Positions 34,151 to 45,072 of a DNA stretch of 64,000 nt are shown one piece after another. The stretch spans positions 186,001 through 250,000 of the forward strand of contig JAJSPD010000011.1 in NCBI GenBank assembly GCA_021307315.1, written 5' to 3'. The notes under the pieces are model-generated. The model was not told the DNA's origin. It saw nothing but the letters and a program-made list of their open reading frames with translations, and made no database searches. Position 1 is the first letter of the stretch, and each line of letters opens with the position of its first letter. The DNA comes from Bisporella sp. PMI_857 (taxonomy: Eukaryota > Ascomycota > Leotiomycetes > Helotiales > Helotiaceae). The position numbers were made by a program, and so were the translations under genes.

Positions 34151-34593
34151 AGCTACCTCTCCATGTCAGGATTTGAGAATCTAGGTAGCTGACATGTCCC
34201 TGACTAAGTGAGGAGCGCTGGCGCGGAAGACTTTTCACACACACACAGTTCTACAATTCTGTATTATTATCACATATAGACAACAATAGAGAGCTTGAAC
34301 GGCATCCCCAATTCCTTCTGCTTATCATTGTGTATTTTCTCGTTCTGTCACTCCAGCCCGCCAGGAAGACCCTTAGCGCATTAGTCGTGTTCCCTACGTC
34401 ATGCCCCACTAACCAGCTTCGCAGTCCCTTAGCGCCTTGGCGAAACGATGCTCCTTAAAAAGTTACCCTTCACTTTAGTTCCATGTGTTGACCTTTGGCC
34501 TCGGTACCCAACATCTCATTTTGTTGGATGTCTTAGCGTTTTCATTTGACCAGAAATCCCCCACACTCTACCATTGCAGGCATAGAATAGATC
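34151..34593. other. Upstream region of the second Zn2Cys6 gene
   Basis: About 440 bases, partly repeat: 34415-34455 (CAGTCCCTTAGCGCCTTGGC) resembles a piece of the repeat at 44465-44510. The frame open from 34485 is UTR by position, because the zinc cluster needs the ATG at 34594. Confidence 0.35.
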
Positions 34594-36282
34594 ATGAGAG
34601 CAAAACGGAGGAACGTGTGTCAAGTTTGCAGGTCTCGGAAGCTTGCTGTGAGTTCCCTCCGCGCGCACCATACAAGCGTGCAGATCGACTTACTGACTGC
34701 ATCTTCAAGTGCGATGGGAAACAGCCAGCATGTTCCCAATGTATTCTCCGACGGATCCCCTGTAGTGGTTATCGGCAAGAATTCGTTTTCGTGTCTCAGG
34801 CCTCTTCCGACATCGAGAATCAAGCAGAGTTGAAAGATAAGAGCAAAAAAGTCTCAGGCTACCAAAAGAAGGCGCTTAATAACTCTAACGATGACCATGC
34901 TCGGCTCACTAGAAGCTCCCAACCAGCCTCGCTTAACGGAATGGGTACTCAATTGGAAGCGAGGCGTTGTTACGAACTCGACGACGATATTCAATTTATC
35001 GTGCAACACTATGCCCCTGTTAATAGCAATGTTCCAGCGGAGTCTAATACGTTTCACAATCAGATCTGCGGAGCATGGGTTGAAGTACTTCCACTTCTTT
35101 CTACGACCAGAAGAAATAAGCAGTTCCTCTTATCTGCAGTCAAGACTTTGGCTACTGCTCTACGGCACCATAACCTCGGAAACGAGTTGTGTCAGCACCA
35201 GATACTTAAGATATATTGTGATTCGCTTGGACACATGGGTAAAGCGCTTACAGAAGCTCGGGGTGCCTTTCATATCGAGCACAGTACCGCAATCATGTGC
35301 CTAGCAGTGACCGACGTAAGTGCTAAGCTTGGAGAATTTTATTGTCTCACTCAAAACTAATAGAGATTCATGAAGGTTATGATCCCAACCTGGGAATCTA
35401 GTTGGATGACGCACGTGAATGGCGTTGGAGATATAGCAGAAAGTCTCGGACCGGAACCATTCAGTAGTGGCATCTTGCATGCACTCTTCATTGGTTTCAG
35501 ACCTTTACTAGTAGGTCATGAGCGCCTGGGTCCACAAGGGTTGCCTTAATAATCATTTGTGGGATATTTCCTAGTTGATCAGCTCAATCCTAAATCGACG
35601 AAAAACGTTTCTTGCGCGAGAGGAATGGACTACTACGCCGTTTCGTGGACAGCCCGTCTCCATGATGCAGCTGCTTCTTAACAAAGCCAGCGAGCTTCCA
35701 GCCCTACTAGAAAGATACTATGACATGGGGGACCTTGCGGAGGCATCTAACTTTGTCGCGGTCAAACGGCTCTGGAAAGACTTCCAAAACATCCTCAGGA
35801 GTCTTCGAGAGTGGGAACTCATGTTACACTCCCAAGCACCATCTCCTTTGTTTTGGTCGAGGCCCAACCCCGGGAACTCGTTACCTTCAGATGTGAATGT
35901 TCTCTGGTTCCCAAACATCATGACTGCGAACAGCCTGACTTATTACTGGGCTTTTGAGATTGTCGCAAGAGAGCATCTCAGTATCCTGGGCAGAGCAATT
36001 ACTACAACAATGGGGAATGGTCAACAAGCATCTTTGCAGACTCTCTCCGAGTCTACTGGTGAAAAGCCAGTCGCGGCTCTAGCAGAGATGATCTGCGACA
36101 GCATGTCATACCTAATGCAGCCAGAAATGGGATTATACGGCCCTGGCTCTGCTTTCTTCACTCTTACAACTGCCATTCGGGTATTTCAAAGTGAGCAAGA
36201 TCACTACAGCTTTCAACTTTCGCGCTATCAGCCGATAGTCGATCGGTTAGTGAGCATTGGAATTCACTTCCCACGTATATAG
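34594..36282 (+). CDS. Zn(2)Cys6 fungal transcription factor
   Basis: Exons 34594..34647, 34710..35315, 35364..35510 and 35575..36282 total 1515 nt, 504 aa. As in the regulator at 1298, the first intron (62 nt, GTGAGT donor, CTGAC branch) splits the zinc cluster; splicing gives CQVCRSRKLAC then DGKQPACSQCILRRIPC, a perfect C-x2-C-x6-C-x6-C-x2-C-x6-C at residues about 9-36. After a Ser/Lys-rich linker the middle region has LLSAVKTLATALRHH, the SWMTHVNGVGDIAESLGPEPF stretch and GILHALFIGFRPLL, which match the fungal-specific regulator domain seen in many Zn2Cys6 proteins. All introns are short GT-AG. It stands alone between repeats, so no target can be suggested from context. Confidence 0.88.
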
Positions 36283-36578
36283 GAGTTAAGCAGAGAACTC
36301 TTCCAGAAAAGTACCGAGAGCAATGTATGGACGGCACAGACCAGGCAGCCGTTCAAAACCCCGCAATTTGGATGGTAGTTCAACTGCGTCGAGCAGTGTG
36401 AGAAATGATCTGATTACTTGATTACTGAGCCTAGTAATCAAAATCAAAACAAGTCAAATTAGAGTAATCATTAATTATTTTGATTTATTTGGTTACTGAC
36501 TAGTTAGGAAAGGGGTCAGCTGAATCAAGAGAGTGGTGACGGATTTTGCTCTGCATAATTTTTGAAAGTTTTAGCACT

Positions 36579-36766
36579 GTCACGGGCAGCCATGTAACAG
36601 GCTTGCCAGGTATAACTAGCACGCGCTGCGCGTGCTAAGTCTTTTCTCGAGCTTACTACGTATATAGTGTTCTCCCCTTCTCGAGCCTTTTTTTTTCTTT
36701 TTTAGCTTTAGATTTTTGTATCGTACTATTGTTGCCTTTTGTATCTGTAAATGCACAGTGCGTTAT
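36579..36766 (+). repeat. Diverged LTR, family D
   Basis: Starts TGTCACGGGCAGCC, has TACGTATATAGTG and a TTCTCGAGC core, and ends with TTGTATCTGTAAATGCACAG. The same order of blocks occurs in the intact solo LTR at 51626..51797 (TGTCACGG, CTCGTATATATATAGC, CTCGAGC, TCTGTAGATCCACAG). Its 3' end is degraded and no target duplication was found. Confidence 0.5.
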
Positions 36767-36856
36767 AATAATAAAAAAAAGGGTGATTACTGTCAGTGTC
36801 GGAAATAGGATCTATCAGGCGAGGGGTCAATTGGAGCATATCACAGCGATGGAATA

Positions 36857-37145
36857 TGTCACGGCCCCGGCCTTATCTCGAGCTTGGCGCCAGACACTGC
36901 AGAGCTCGGTAGAGCCTGGCCCCTGCTACCACAGGGCTCGGCATCCCAGAGCTTGGCGACCGATACTTACAGGGCTCGCTTACACTGGCCACTGGCCAGC
37001 CTCCTGTATATAAAGCACCGCTCTCCTTCCCTTCTTCTGCCTGTAGCTTGTTCTCTTAGTTATAACAATTGATAGTTGTTCACACCTTTGAGCCCTTCTA
37101 CCTAGATCTACAGATCAAGATCCCTGTTCAGCTTGAGTTGTTACA
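36857..37145 (+). mobile_element. Solo LTR, family A
   Basis: 289-bp element starting TGTCACGGCCCC and ending TTGAGTTGTTACA with TATATAAAGCACCG in the middle, flanked by GAATA duplications (36852-36856 and 37146-37150). It has the same terminal and core sequences as the copy at 5082..5310 but an extra GC-rich stretch of about 60 bp near its start. Confidence 0.9.
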
Positions 37146-37169
37146 GAATACAGGCTTGTGGGAGCGTTA

Positions 37170-37480
37170 TGGATGATGATATTGTCTACAGTTCTAAGCC
37201 GTGAATATGTGTGTGAAAGAGATTTTCTAGCTCCTTTGGCTAGCTATAGGCTGGTTACGCCGTTTGAAGCCCTGGAGGTACTGCAACTGAAGCCCACGAC
37301 AGTCCAGGTCCTACGCCTTTGTAGTGGCTGCAAGCCTGTGGCTGGCCTAGGCTGGTTATGCCGTTTGCAGCCTGAAGGTGCTGCAACTGAAAACCTTAAT
37401 TTCTCTCGTAAGGACTTTTATTCCATTTCCGGGGTCTTGAACTGGTTTGACGGATCCTGGCTGTTACAGTCACACTAGCG
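37170..37480 (+). repeat. Repeat-derived region with internal duplication
   Basis: The block GGCTGGTTACGCCGTTTG...GTACTGCAACTGAA (37248-37290) recurs at 37345-37390 (GGCTGGTTATGCCGTTTGCA...GGTGCTGCAACTGAA), about 100 bp later. The end CCTGGCTGTTACA also occurs at 33705-33718. The start shares ATATTGTCT-CAGTTCTAAGC with 27355-27375 on the other strand. No gene is credible here. Confidence 0.5.
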
Positions 37481-37810
37481 TCGAGATACAGCGATTTGTT
37501 GATGAGAAGTACGAAGTGTGGATATACTGGTCACCTCCACGTGCTGTGCATAGCGAACGGAGTAGAATGCCAACAATCCTCTCTCATCTCAGTTCTAAGA
37601 ATACGAAACTTCGATACCGCTAACCCCCAAAGCTATCTATAAGGCGCCAGGTGGAGAAGGCTGCCACACTAAAGAAAGACCTAACTCATGTTGACCCCTC
37701 GGCTCAGTGACTAGCAGTTGTCATAATCACCACGTACAATCTAAACAAATTCCAAGGTCATGCACCTCAGAAGATCATGAGTTATCTACCTGGTTACAGG
37801 TAGTACTTCG

Positions 37811-38128
37811 TACATGCCCGAATATTCCAACAAAACCTAGTCCGTGCATCTAGTATGAAGCTTTGTCTCCACACCAGGTACAGCCAATAACTATAAAATT
37901 CTTGGAGCGCCGCTTTTACTCTATTTTCTACATACTATGTACCTGCACCAAAAACACTATCGCAGTCCCACAAAACACTAGCAGAAAATAAAAAGCAGCA
38001 TTGCCAAGCTTTCAATGTGGAGACGGTGTGGCTGTTGGAATATTCGGGCATGCACGAAGTAGCCTTTTAAGGAGCGTAGTTTCGCCAAGGCTGCAAGCTC
38101 GGGAACTATGGGGTTGGTGCGTGAAACA
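37811..38128 (+). repeat. Dispersed repeat F, copy 1
   Basis: Contains CATGCCCGAATATTCCAACA at the left and, inverted, TGTTGGAATATTCGGGCATG at 38034, then AAGGAGCGTAGTTTCGCCAA and GGGGTTGGTGCGTGAAACA. The entire block is present in reverse orientation at 44436..44757. No target duplication was found. Its end is about 410 bp upstream of the amidase start. Confidence 0.75.
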
Positions 38129-38537
38129 TAGTATATGTCTCGTTTGGGACCAAGAAGCAACTCTTCCTCCGCGTCGGCGGAATGAAGCCAACCCGGCTTT
38201 GGGCACTTCCGATTCCATTTTGTGCATGAGGCATAACGAACGGCTCGATGGAACTCTACCAAACTCACCAGATCTCGGGACCTGCGGCTTCTACAATGAC
38301 TTCTGTGTTGCGCACTGCACCAAGTTCATCGGTACGCCGATCTCCCAGAATACGGCGGAACCTAGCTTCTTATTGATGATATTGGCTGATAGACTGGCTC
38401 CTTGACGATTGCTGGTCATTGATCAGATATAAAGCCTCCTCTTTTTCTTTGAAAGTGGTAGGTACTTGAACTACCATATTTCGCATATCTACATTTCACA
38501 CAACAAATTTCAATCCCCAACACTTGTTTAGAACCAA

Positions 38538-40471
38538 ATGGCCGATGACCTCACAAACTGGAAAGCTGTCGGTGCTTCCAAACGCGTTGCTCTCTTGTCA
38601 CTCATTCCGGAAAAATGGCGAATTCCACTTCCACTTCCACCTCCAGCAACATTACCTAATGTGACAGGCAATATACGCCAGTACCTCTCTCTGAAGGAGG
38701 TAGAAATCACGGAGACAGACTCAGTCGGCATCGTTCGAAAAACTTCTAGCGGAGATTGGACATGCAGTGAAGTTACCGAAGCGTTCTGCCATAGAGCAGC
38801 GTTGGCTCATCAGATGGTACACAAACCCCCACCCTGTCCTCAGATGATGTGAAGGCTGATGGAGTATATATATGTATAGATCAACTGCCTTCATGAAATA
38901 ATATTTGCGTCTGCCCTCCAGCGTGCCTCGGAACTCGATGCCTATTTCGCGGAACACAAAGAGCCAATGGGTCCATTACATGGTCTTCCCATCAGTCTTA
39001 AAGACTCAATCCACGTGGAAGGCATGGACACAAGCTTGGGCTATGTTGGCTGGCTGGGAAAATCCCGACCAGAAAAAGAAAGTCAAATTGTCACTGATCT
39101 TCGCTCTCTCGGCGCAATCATCTACGTGAAGACCAGCGTTCCTCAAGGCTCTTTGTCCGCTGAGACACGTAACAATATCATTGGCTATACCCCTAATCCC
39201 CTCAATCGTCAACTTACTGTGGGCGGAAGCTCGGGTGGTGAAGGCGGTCTGCTAGCTCTGCGAGGAAGCTCTGCCGGACTCGGAACCGATATCGGCGGCT
39301 CGACTCGTGTTCCCGCAGGTTGGAATGGCTGCTACGGGCTCCGTCCATCAACGGGAAGATTGCCGTATGAGGGGATTGCATCAACGATAGATGGAATTAT
39401 GCTCCCGTTCGTGGTTGGGCCAATGGCGACGCAGGTAAGTGGACTGGAATTGATGATGAGGAGCCTGTTGCAAACTGAGCCGTGGAGGAGGGATCCCATG
39501 GTCATTGAACTTCCTTGGAAAGAGGATGCTTTTATGAAGATGAATGAAGGGGTAAGTGGCAGGGAAATGATGGCATTTGGAATCATGGTCAGCGATGGAT
39601 ATGTAAATCCACAACCACCTGTAGAGAGGGCTATGAGAATGGTCGCGGATGTTATCAAGGCGCTAGGCCATAAGGTATATTCCTTCACGCCAATGCGGAA
39701 GTTCTTGCTAAGACCGCCAGGTCATCGAATGGAAGCCGCCGAGCCACAGCGCTGGTAACGATCCATATGTTTATATCCCGGCCTTGTCTGTAGTGCGTTA
39801 CTAACAGTCTTTTAGTTCAAAATCTGCTTTGCTGACGGTGGCAGCGCTTACCACTCGGCACTTGCAATGTCCGGAGAGCCTTCAACCGAAGCTGTCTTAG
39901 GATCAAAGCCCTCCCCAGAAGCCAACGCCAGCCAAATCATCGAAGCAAATATTGCAGTCAGAGATTATCGAAAGAAATACCTCGACTACTGGAACAGCAC
40001 CTCGGAGATCACCGGAACAGGGAGGCCAATAGACGCTTTGGTCATGCCACTTGCACCGTTTCCACCTCCACAGCCGGGGCAGGCGCGATATCTAGGTATG
40101 AAGACCCGAATTGGAAGGGAAAGATTGAGTTCACATCTAACATTACTTCTACAGGCTATACAACCATCGTCAATGTCCTAGATTATAGCTCATGCGCCAT
40201 TCCAGTGACACGGGTGAGAAAAGATATTGATCAGTACCCGGCGGAATATGCTAGCCTGAATCAGGTTGACCAGGCTATCCATGATGATTGTAAGTACATT
40301 CTTCCTTGGTGTGACTTCATCTGTTGAGATGCATTGTACTGTGCTGATTTTCCAGACAATCCCGAGCTGTCACATGGTGCACCCGTCGCTGTGCAGATCG
40401 TTGGGGGGAGATTGCAGGAAGAGAAGGTTCTCGCATTTGCAGCAGGAATCAGTCAACAGCTCCAGAAATGA
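38538..40471 (+). pseudogene. Amidase (amidase-signature family) gene with a -1 frameshift
   Basis: Exons 38538..38816, 38880..39754, 39816..40095, 40155..40289 and 40356..40471. The amidase signature is complete: catalytic Lys in PISLKDS (about residue 134), cis-Ser in GGSSGGEGGLLALRGS, and nucleophile Ser in GLGTDIGGSTRVPAGW. The C-terminus has FKICFADGGSAYHSALAMSG, DALVMPLAPF, YTTIVNVLDYSSCAIPV and HGAPVAVQIVGGRLQEEKV, as in fungal acetamidase-like enzymes. Exon 2 is 875 nt where 876 is needed: the RPPGHRMEAA frame must move into ...ATAL-FKICFADGG across the intron, so one base is missing between about 39725 and 39750, otherwise TAA follows at 39758. Restored length would be 561 aa. Reaction: hydrolysis of an amide to acid plus ammonia; substrate unknown. 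A sequencing error remains possible. Confidence 0.85.
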
Positions 40472-40507
40472 AGCCAGGATGTTGTTATAGGGGCAGGGCA
40501 ACGTTAG

Positions 40508-40690
40508 TGTCGGAATACCTGTCACGTAGCAAAAGACGTAGTAGCTATCGACTGTGCTCTTGCTGGTGTGATTCCGGTGTTCCTTGATTGTATGATATTC
40601 TCGTTCTAAGCTACGGTCTATCGCAAGGTTGTAGGTTCTGAGATGACCTACAACTCACATGTACCAGTGGTACCATTCAGCTCCTTCAGC
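40508..40690 (+). repeat. Partial LTR, family B
   Basis: Begins TGTCGGAATACCTGTCACG with the CAAAAGACGTAGTAGC block shared by the other family-B LTRs, and ends in diverged sequence near CAGTGGTACCA. No matching duplication was found. It lies 36 bases after the amidase stop. Confidence 0.6.
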
Positions 40691-41060
40691 CTTTTAGTGG
40701 CAGATGTGGGCTCCTGAGGACATGTTGGACGCAACTTATTGTCCCCACCACCACGTCAGCCAAATCGAGCACAGGAAGTCAGAATCGGATTTGGAATGTG
40801 CCTGCGTGAACCTGCAATCAGCACCCTCCTTTTTTTGGCGCTGCACCAAAAGTGGCTCTAAATTGGAAGTCAGTAGGCGATTGCGAAGGCACCAACTAGA
40901 TTTTTGGATAGCTACGTAAACTAATCTCTTGTTTTATTGAGACAACTCTTTGTCTCTTCTCTCTGTCTCTACTTGTTACGCTTCTTCATTGGACTTGAGT
41001 ACTTCACAAGATTAACCTCGTCTAACAGCTACAATACTTCATTTATCAGACAAGATTTTA

Positions 41061-41843
41061 CTAAAGATATTCGATTTCCTCTATTATGTCGACGATAATT
41101 TTAATATCTATGGAAATAAGAATGGCCTCCTAGCGAGTCGTCTTGTGTGCAAAAGGCTAGCGACAATCGGGAAACGTCTTTCGTTTGAGTATATTGCTTT
41201 TATCAACGATATAAAAAGATATAAGAGGCTCTAAATGTTGTCAAAATCCTCAGCAGCTAACAGCGTTCGACGTTTATCTTGTTACTTTCAAGCTTTTGAC
41301 ACAGTTACAACCGAATACGTCGACCGAGTTTTCGGTTGGGGTCACTTTGGCATGCGTAAGGTCAACGAGATGTATGAATTACAGTATTTGCCTCGTAATC
41401 GACATCAGACTCGCCTACAAGCTCGTGGCCCAGATATAGGTGTTATAAACAAAGCAATACTGTCGGAATACCTACCACGTGGCAAAAGGCGTAGTAGCTA
41501 TAGACTACACTCTTGCTGGTATGGTTCTGATATTCGTTGATTGTTCTAGGTTCTGGTTTTACGGAGTTGGGTAGCATCGAGGTCCCACTGTTTCAGGTAC
41601 TGGTCACATGATCATAACTACATACAAATAGCTACCAACAAATACCTTTGTTCGAAAGGCTTCACGCTGTTAATATTATGCAGGATTTTAGCGATCTATA
41701 TGAAGGTATGTTTCAAATATTAGATCTGTTGAAATGACCTGCACGTCACTTACTTTTCTTCTTGTATTATATATGGAGGTGGTGGTTCCCACCGCTTTAA
41801 TCTACACCGAATCGAAGCTGCTTTCACTACCTGCCTATTTTAA
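41061..41843 (+). pseudogene. F-box-type gene remnant split by a solo LTR
   Basis: The frame LKIFDFLYYVDDNFNIYG...LLASRLVCKRLATIGKRL has the F-box shape (L-x-I-F-x-x-L then SRLVCKRLxxI). An in-frame TAA at 41232 (probably CAA originally) is followed in the same frame by MLSKSSAANSVRRLS. At 41456-41460 the frame reaches a solo LTR; when the LTR and one copy of the duplication are removed, VINKAI continues directly as PLFERLHAVNIMQDFSDLYE up to a GTATGT donor at 41706, and a possible last exon ends at 41843. The start is not identifiable. F-box proteins recruit substrates to SCF ubiquitin ligases; this copy cannot be functional. Confidence 0.7.
41461..41640 (+). mobile_element. Solo LTR, family B, inside F-box remnant
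   Basis: 180-bp element with TGTCGGAATACC start and AGCTACCAACA end, flanked by AATAC duplications (41456-41460 and 41641-41645). It shares the GCAAAAGGCGTAGTAGC block with copies at 40508, 46674, 47502 and 54956. Confidence 0.9.
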
Positions 41844-42646
41844 CATGCGAACGTGCAACTCGAGCCCACATATGCGTGGCATGAGTTCATGCTAGACCTG
41901 CCACGTTTCCCCATCAAAATGTGGAAAAGAAAAAGCTGGACGCAAGGAGACGGAAAACCGAAGCGAGCCGAAGTTCCAGAGATCAACGTCAGTAGTTCGT
42001 CATGCCGCGATTCCAGATCATTCCACCATCGCCGATCATGCACGCACGACTTGCAACAGAACAAACAAGAAATCCTGACTGTTGGCGATCGGGTTCTCCC
42101 ATAACGGTTAGGCTTGTATAATTTTCGTGTATTCTAGCAGAATACGAGTTGGCATAAAATGTCATTAGGTTTCTGTGCTGGGGTTCATCCTCCATGTCAC
42201 AAAACAGAGGCCACTATGGAGGGGCGCTGTCTACCGCCAATGTTGACCCAGATCCGTAATGTATTCAACTCGAGCTTCGGAGTGTCAGCATATTGGACAA
42301 AATCGAGAAGCTTTTCGCATGCAATGTTGGTGATTATATTCCGTCGCTCAGCAGCAAGAAGAATTGCGGTATCGATTATTCCTGCCAGAGACCCACGAAC
42401 CGAGTATGTGGAGCGGGTGCGTGCGTGGGCCAAAGATATAGATACCCTGGATCAGATGGCCTTTGCAGATATTATGCTCGAGGTAAGTGTTACTCGGGAT
42501 TACTTCTATTCGGCAAAAGGTTGTGAATTGTTGTGAATTGGTAGATATTCGCGAGTTACACAAGTGAGGTTCTTTAATGGGTTCCTTGATATACTAGATA
42601 CGTCCGCTTGCTTTGTTGCAGAATCGCTGCTTGACTCCATGAGACT
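41844..42646. other. Intergenic, unassigned short frames
   Basis: Overlapping frames at about 42159-42540 on both strands show no domain I can name. An imperfect inverted repeat (GTGTATTCT-agc-AGAATACGAG) lies near 42130. Possibly a gene relic. Confidence 0.3.
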
Positions 42647-43750
42647 CTATATACCATGCTGAGCGGCCAGATCCGCGTCGACAACAAACATCATCTTTCC
42701 CTTGACTGAACTCCCCGAAATAAGGAGATTATGTGCTTCTGTAGCCTGGCTTAATCGCAACAGTTTAAACACAACCGGATCCAGCTCTCCGCTTCGAACC
42801 TTCTTCACAATCTCATGAAACTCAGCGATCTCAGCCTTCTTGTAAAAACTCGTATCGAGCGCAAAGAAGGTTATGCGAGGCGGTTTGATCTGCTCTGCGA
42901 ATATCTCCTGCGAAGTCCTGAGTACCCCACTTCCATCTGCCGCAATATTTCCCATGACGCCAAAGACGACGACCCTTCCAACCTCCGCTTTCGTTACAGC
43001 TAGGGAGCTCTTCAGACTTTGCTCGCTACACACCCCGTCATACGCGACGTCCACACCCTCTTCATTCGTGAGCTTGCGGACCTGCTCTACTAGGTTGGGA
43101 GCATTGCGATCTATGGGCTCGACACCGAGGGAGCTGACATAGTCGAACTTGCTGGGCGAACACGTCCCAATCATCTTGATGCCCATATTGAACGCTGTGA
43201 CCAGCTGCGCAACAGCGGTACCAACTCCACCACTCGCCGCGCCGATCAGGATGGTCGATCCAGGAGACAATTGGACACCGCTGTGCTTCAGCATGCCCCA
43301 AGCAGTCATGTAATTAAGAGGAAGAGCGGAGATCTTGATAGGGTTATCGGCGCGTTCGATCCGAATGACATTTACGTAAGGTAGCACGATGTGCGTGGCG
43401 TGCGCACCGAGTACACATAGGGATGTAATGCGGTCTCCAATCGTCAGGTTGCCATCTTGCGGGACTGACTTGCCTAGAGCAACGACCTCGCCTACAAGAT
43501 CGTAACCCGTTGTAAACCCCGGTTTGGACGCCCTGGGATCAGCGGGGTAGCCACCTGCGCGTTGGATGTTGTCAACGCCTGCGATGCCAGCCACGATGAT
43601 GCGGATGAGAACCTTTTCATCTGAGAGCTCAAGCGTGGGATCCCAAGACTCCCATTTGAGAACAGAGGGCGTGCCGAATTTGGTGACGACCCAACGTCCT
43701 GGTTGGTCAGGCGTGGGACTGGTATTGGGGGTAGACAGGAGGGAAGACAT
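42647..43750 (-). CDS. Medium-chain dehydrogenase/reductase, zinc-less quinone/enoyl reductase type
   Basis: Single-exon frame, 367 aa, from the ATG at 43750. The N-terminal GroES-like part has EKVLIRIIVAGIAGVDNIQRAGGYP, GYDLVGEVVALGKSV and GDRITSLCVLGAHATHI. The Rossmann part has STILIG-AASGGVGTAVAQLV, the A-x-x-GGVG NADPH loop at about residues 175-180, followed by GIKMIGTCSP and DYVSSLGVEPID. No structural zinc Cys cluster and no clear catalytic Cys/His pair is visible, so this looks like a zinc-independent quinone oxidoreductase or toxD/trans-enoyl-reductase-like member (PKPGFTTGYDLVG context resembles those). Likely cytosolic NADPH-dependent reduction of an enone or quinone. In tandem surroundings with an SDR at 45073, but no backbone synthase is nearby. 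Confidence 0.85.
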   Translation of the reverse strand: MSSLLSTPNTSPTPDQPGRWVVTKFGTPSVLKWESWDPTLELSDEKVLIRIIVAGIAGVDNIQRAGGYPADPRASKPGFTTGYDLVGEVVALGKSVPQDGNLTIGDRITSLCVLGAHATHIVLPYVNVIRIERADNPIKISALPLNYMTAWGMLKHSGVQLSPGSTILIGAASGGVGTAVAQLVTAFNMGIKMIGTCSPSKFDYVSSLGVEPIDRNAPNLVEQVRKLTNEEGVDVAYDGVCSEQSLKSSLAVTKAEVGRVVVFGVMGNIAADGSGVLRTSQEIFAEQIKPPRITFFALDTSFYKKAEIAEFHEIVKKVRSGELDPVVFKLLRLSQATEAHNLLISGSSVKGKMMFVVDADLAAQHGI

Positions 43751-45072
43751 GACAGAATTCTCTGATATGAAAAACTTGATGCTGAAAGAACCGTTGAGAC
43801 CAGATATGAGATAGTTTAGTGAGATAGCTCAAGGCAGATGATGATGCTTTTATATGCTTACATCTGTTGCACAATGCCATGCAAACGTGCAACAGAAGCG
43901 CAATAACAGAAACTATCTGCCGAAAGCACTATACCTCTTACCGCAAGAATCGTGCAACTACGTCTGCTGCGCATGCTCAGTAATTGGATTTCGATTTCTA
44001 AATCTTGGGAGCACAGGTAACCAGGGCCGAATTGATTCCGTAACATGAACGAGACGAAGAAGTCTGGTGATTTCTAAGCACACATCCGAGCTCCGCCGGA
44101 GGGGCAATCAAGCCTCGATGGCAGGCTACCACCTGGACTCGCCGCAATAGCCGCTTCATAGCGAAGATAGTCGGGCGAAGCTATGTCCTTGTACATCGTC
44201 GCTATACGTTTCGTACTTCCAATTGTCATTTTGGTTCGGCAATTAGCCAACCAGCTGACTAGGCTACGTTCCGTTAAACCCAGCCGGTGCCGTTCTCATC
44301 CGATCCGCGAATCTACCGCCGATCTAATCTCTTTAAGGCAATTATATTCGCCAAGACAATTTCAACGAATAATGCTTGATTGTGACAAGAGGTGGCAGCA
44401 GTGGGGCCTTGGCTCTATTTGCATTGACTGTACGATGTTTCACCCACCAACCCCATAGTTCCCGAGTCCTTGCAGCCTTGGCGAAACTACGCTCCTTAAA
44501 AGGCTACTTCGTGCATGCCCGAATATTCCAACAGCTACACAGTCTTTATATTGAAATGCTTGGCAATGCAGCTTTTTATTTTTGCTAGTATTTTGTGAGA
44601 CTGCGATAGTGTTTTTGGTGCAGATGTATAGTATGTAGAAAATAGAGTAAAAGCGGCGTTCCGAGTATTTTATAGTCATTGGCTGTACCTGTTGTGGAGA
44701 CAAAGGCTCATACTAGATGCACGGACTAGGTTTTGTTGGAATATTTGGGCATGTACAAAATTACTCCATCACGGTTTAGAAGTATAATCTCAATTCGACC
44801 TTACTAAAAGATGGTCTAGCTGAAAACCTTAATCTTGTGGCTATTTGTAATCGAATTTAACGGCGGTTCCACTGTGCAACAAGGAGTCAAGCCTTCAGCA
44901 CTATTGAACTAAGATGCATTAATAGGTGGTGCTGCGCACACTCCAGAATAGCCATCATCAATCAATAGTTTGCCTTCCAAACTTCCACCTTCCATAAATC
45001 TAGATCGTGATCACCGGTCGCTTTTCAACTATACTAAAACTTTTCAATCCTCGATCTCAACCGATCACCGAA
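43751..45072. other. Shared upstream region of divergent MDR and SDR genes, with a repeat
   Basis: Holds repeat F copy 2 (44436-44757). The remaining sequence is promoter-like spacer. A short CTCATATCTGG region near the MDR start contains no other gene. Confidence 0.4.
44436..44757 (-). repeat. Dispersed repeat F, copy 2 (inverted)
   Basis: Reverse-orientation copy of 37811..38128: TGTTTCACCCACCAACCCC, then CGAATATTCCAACA, the TTTTTGGTGCAGATG and TTTTCTACATAC-equivalent interior, and TGTTGGAATATTTGGGCATG at the right end. The two copies differ by scattered substitutions. Confidence 0.75.

Noticed and set aside
37811..38128. LTR with target duplication
   Set aside because: TG and CA ends can be drawn in several ways but none gives matching 5-bp flanks, so I list it only as a dispersed repeat.
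41844..42600. Coding gene near 42159-42540
   Set aside because: Overlapping frames on both strands with no domain; no splice solution found.
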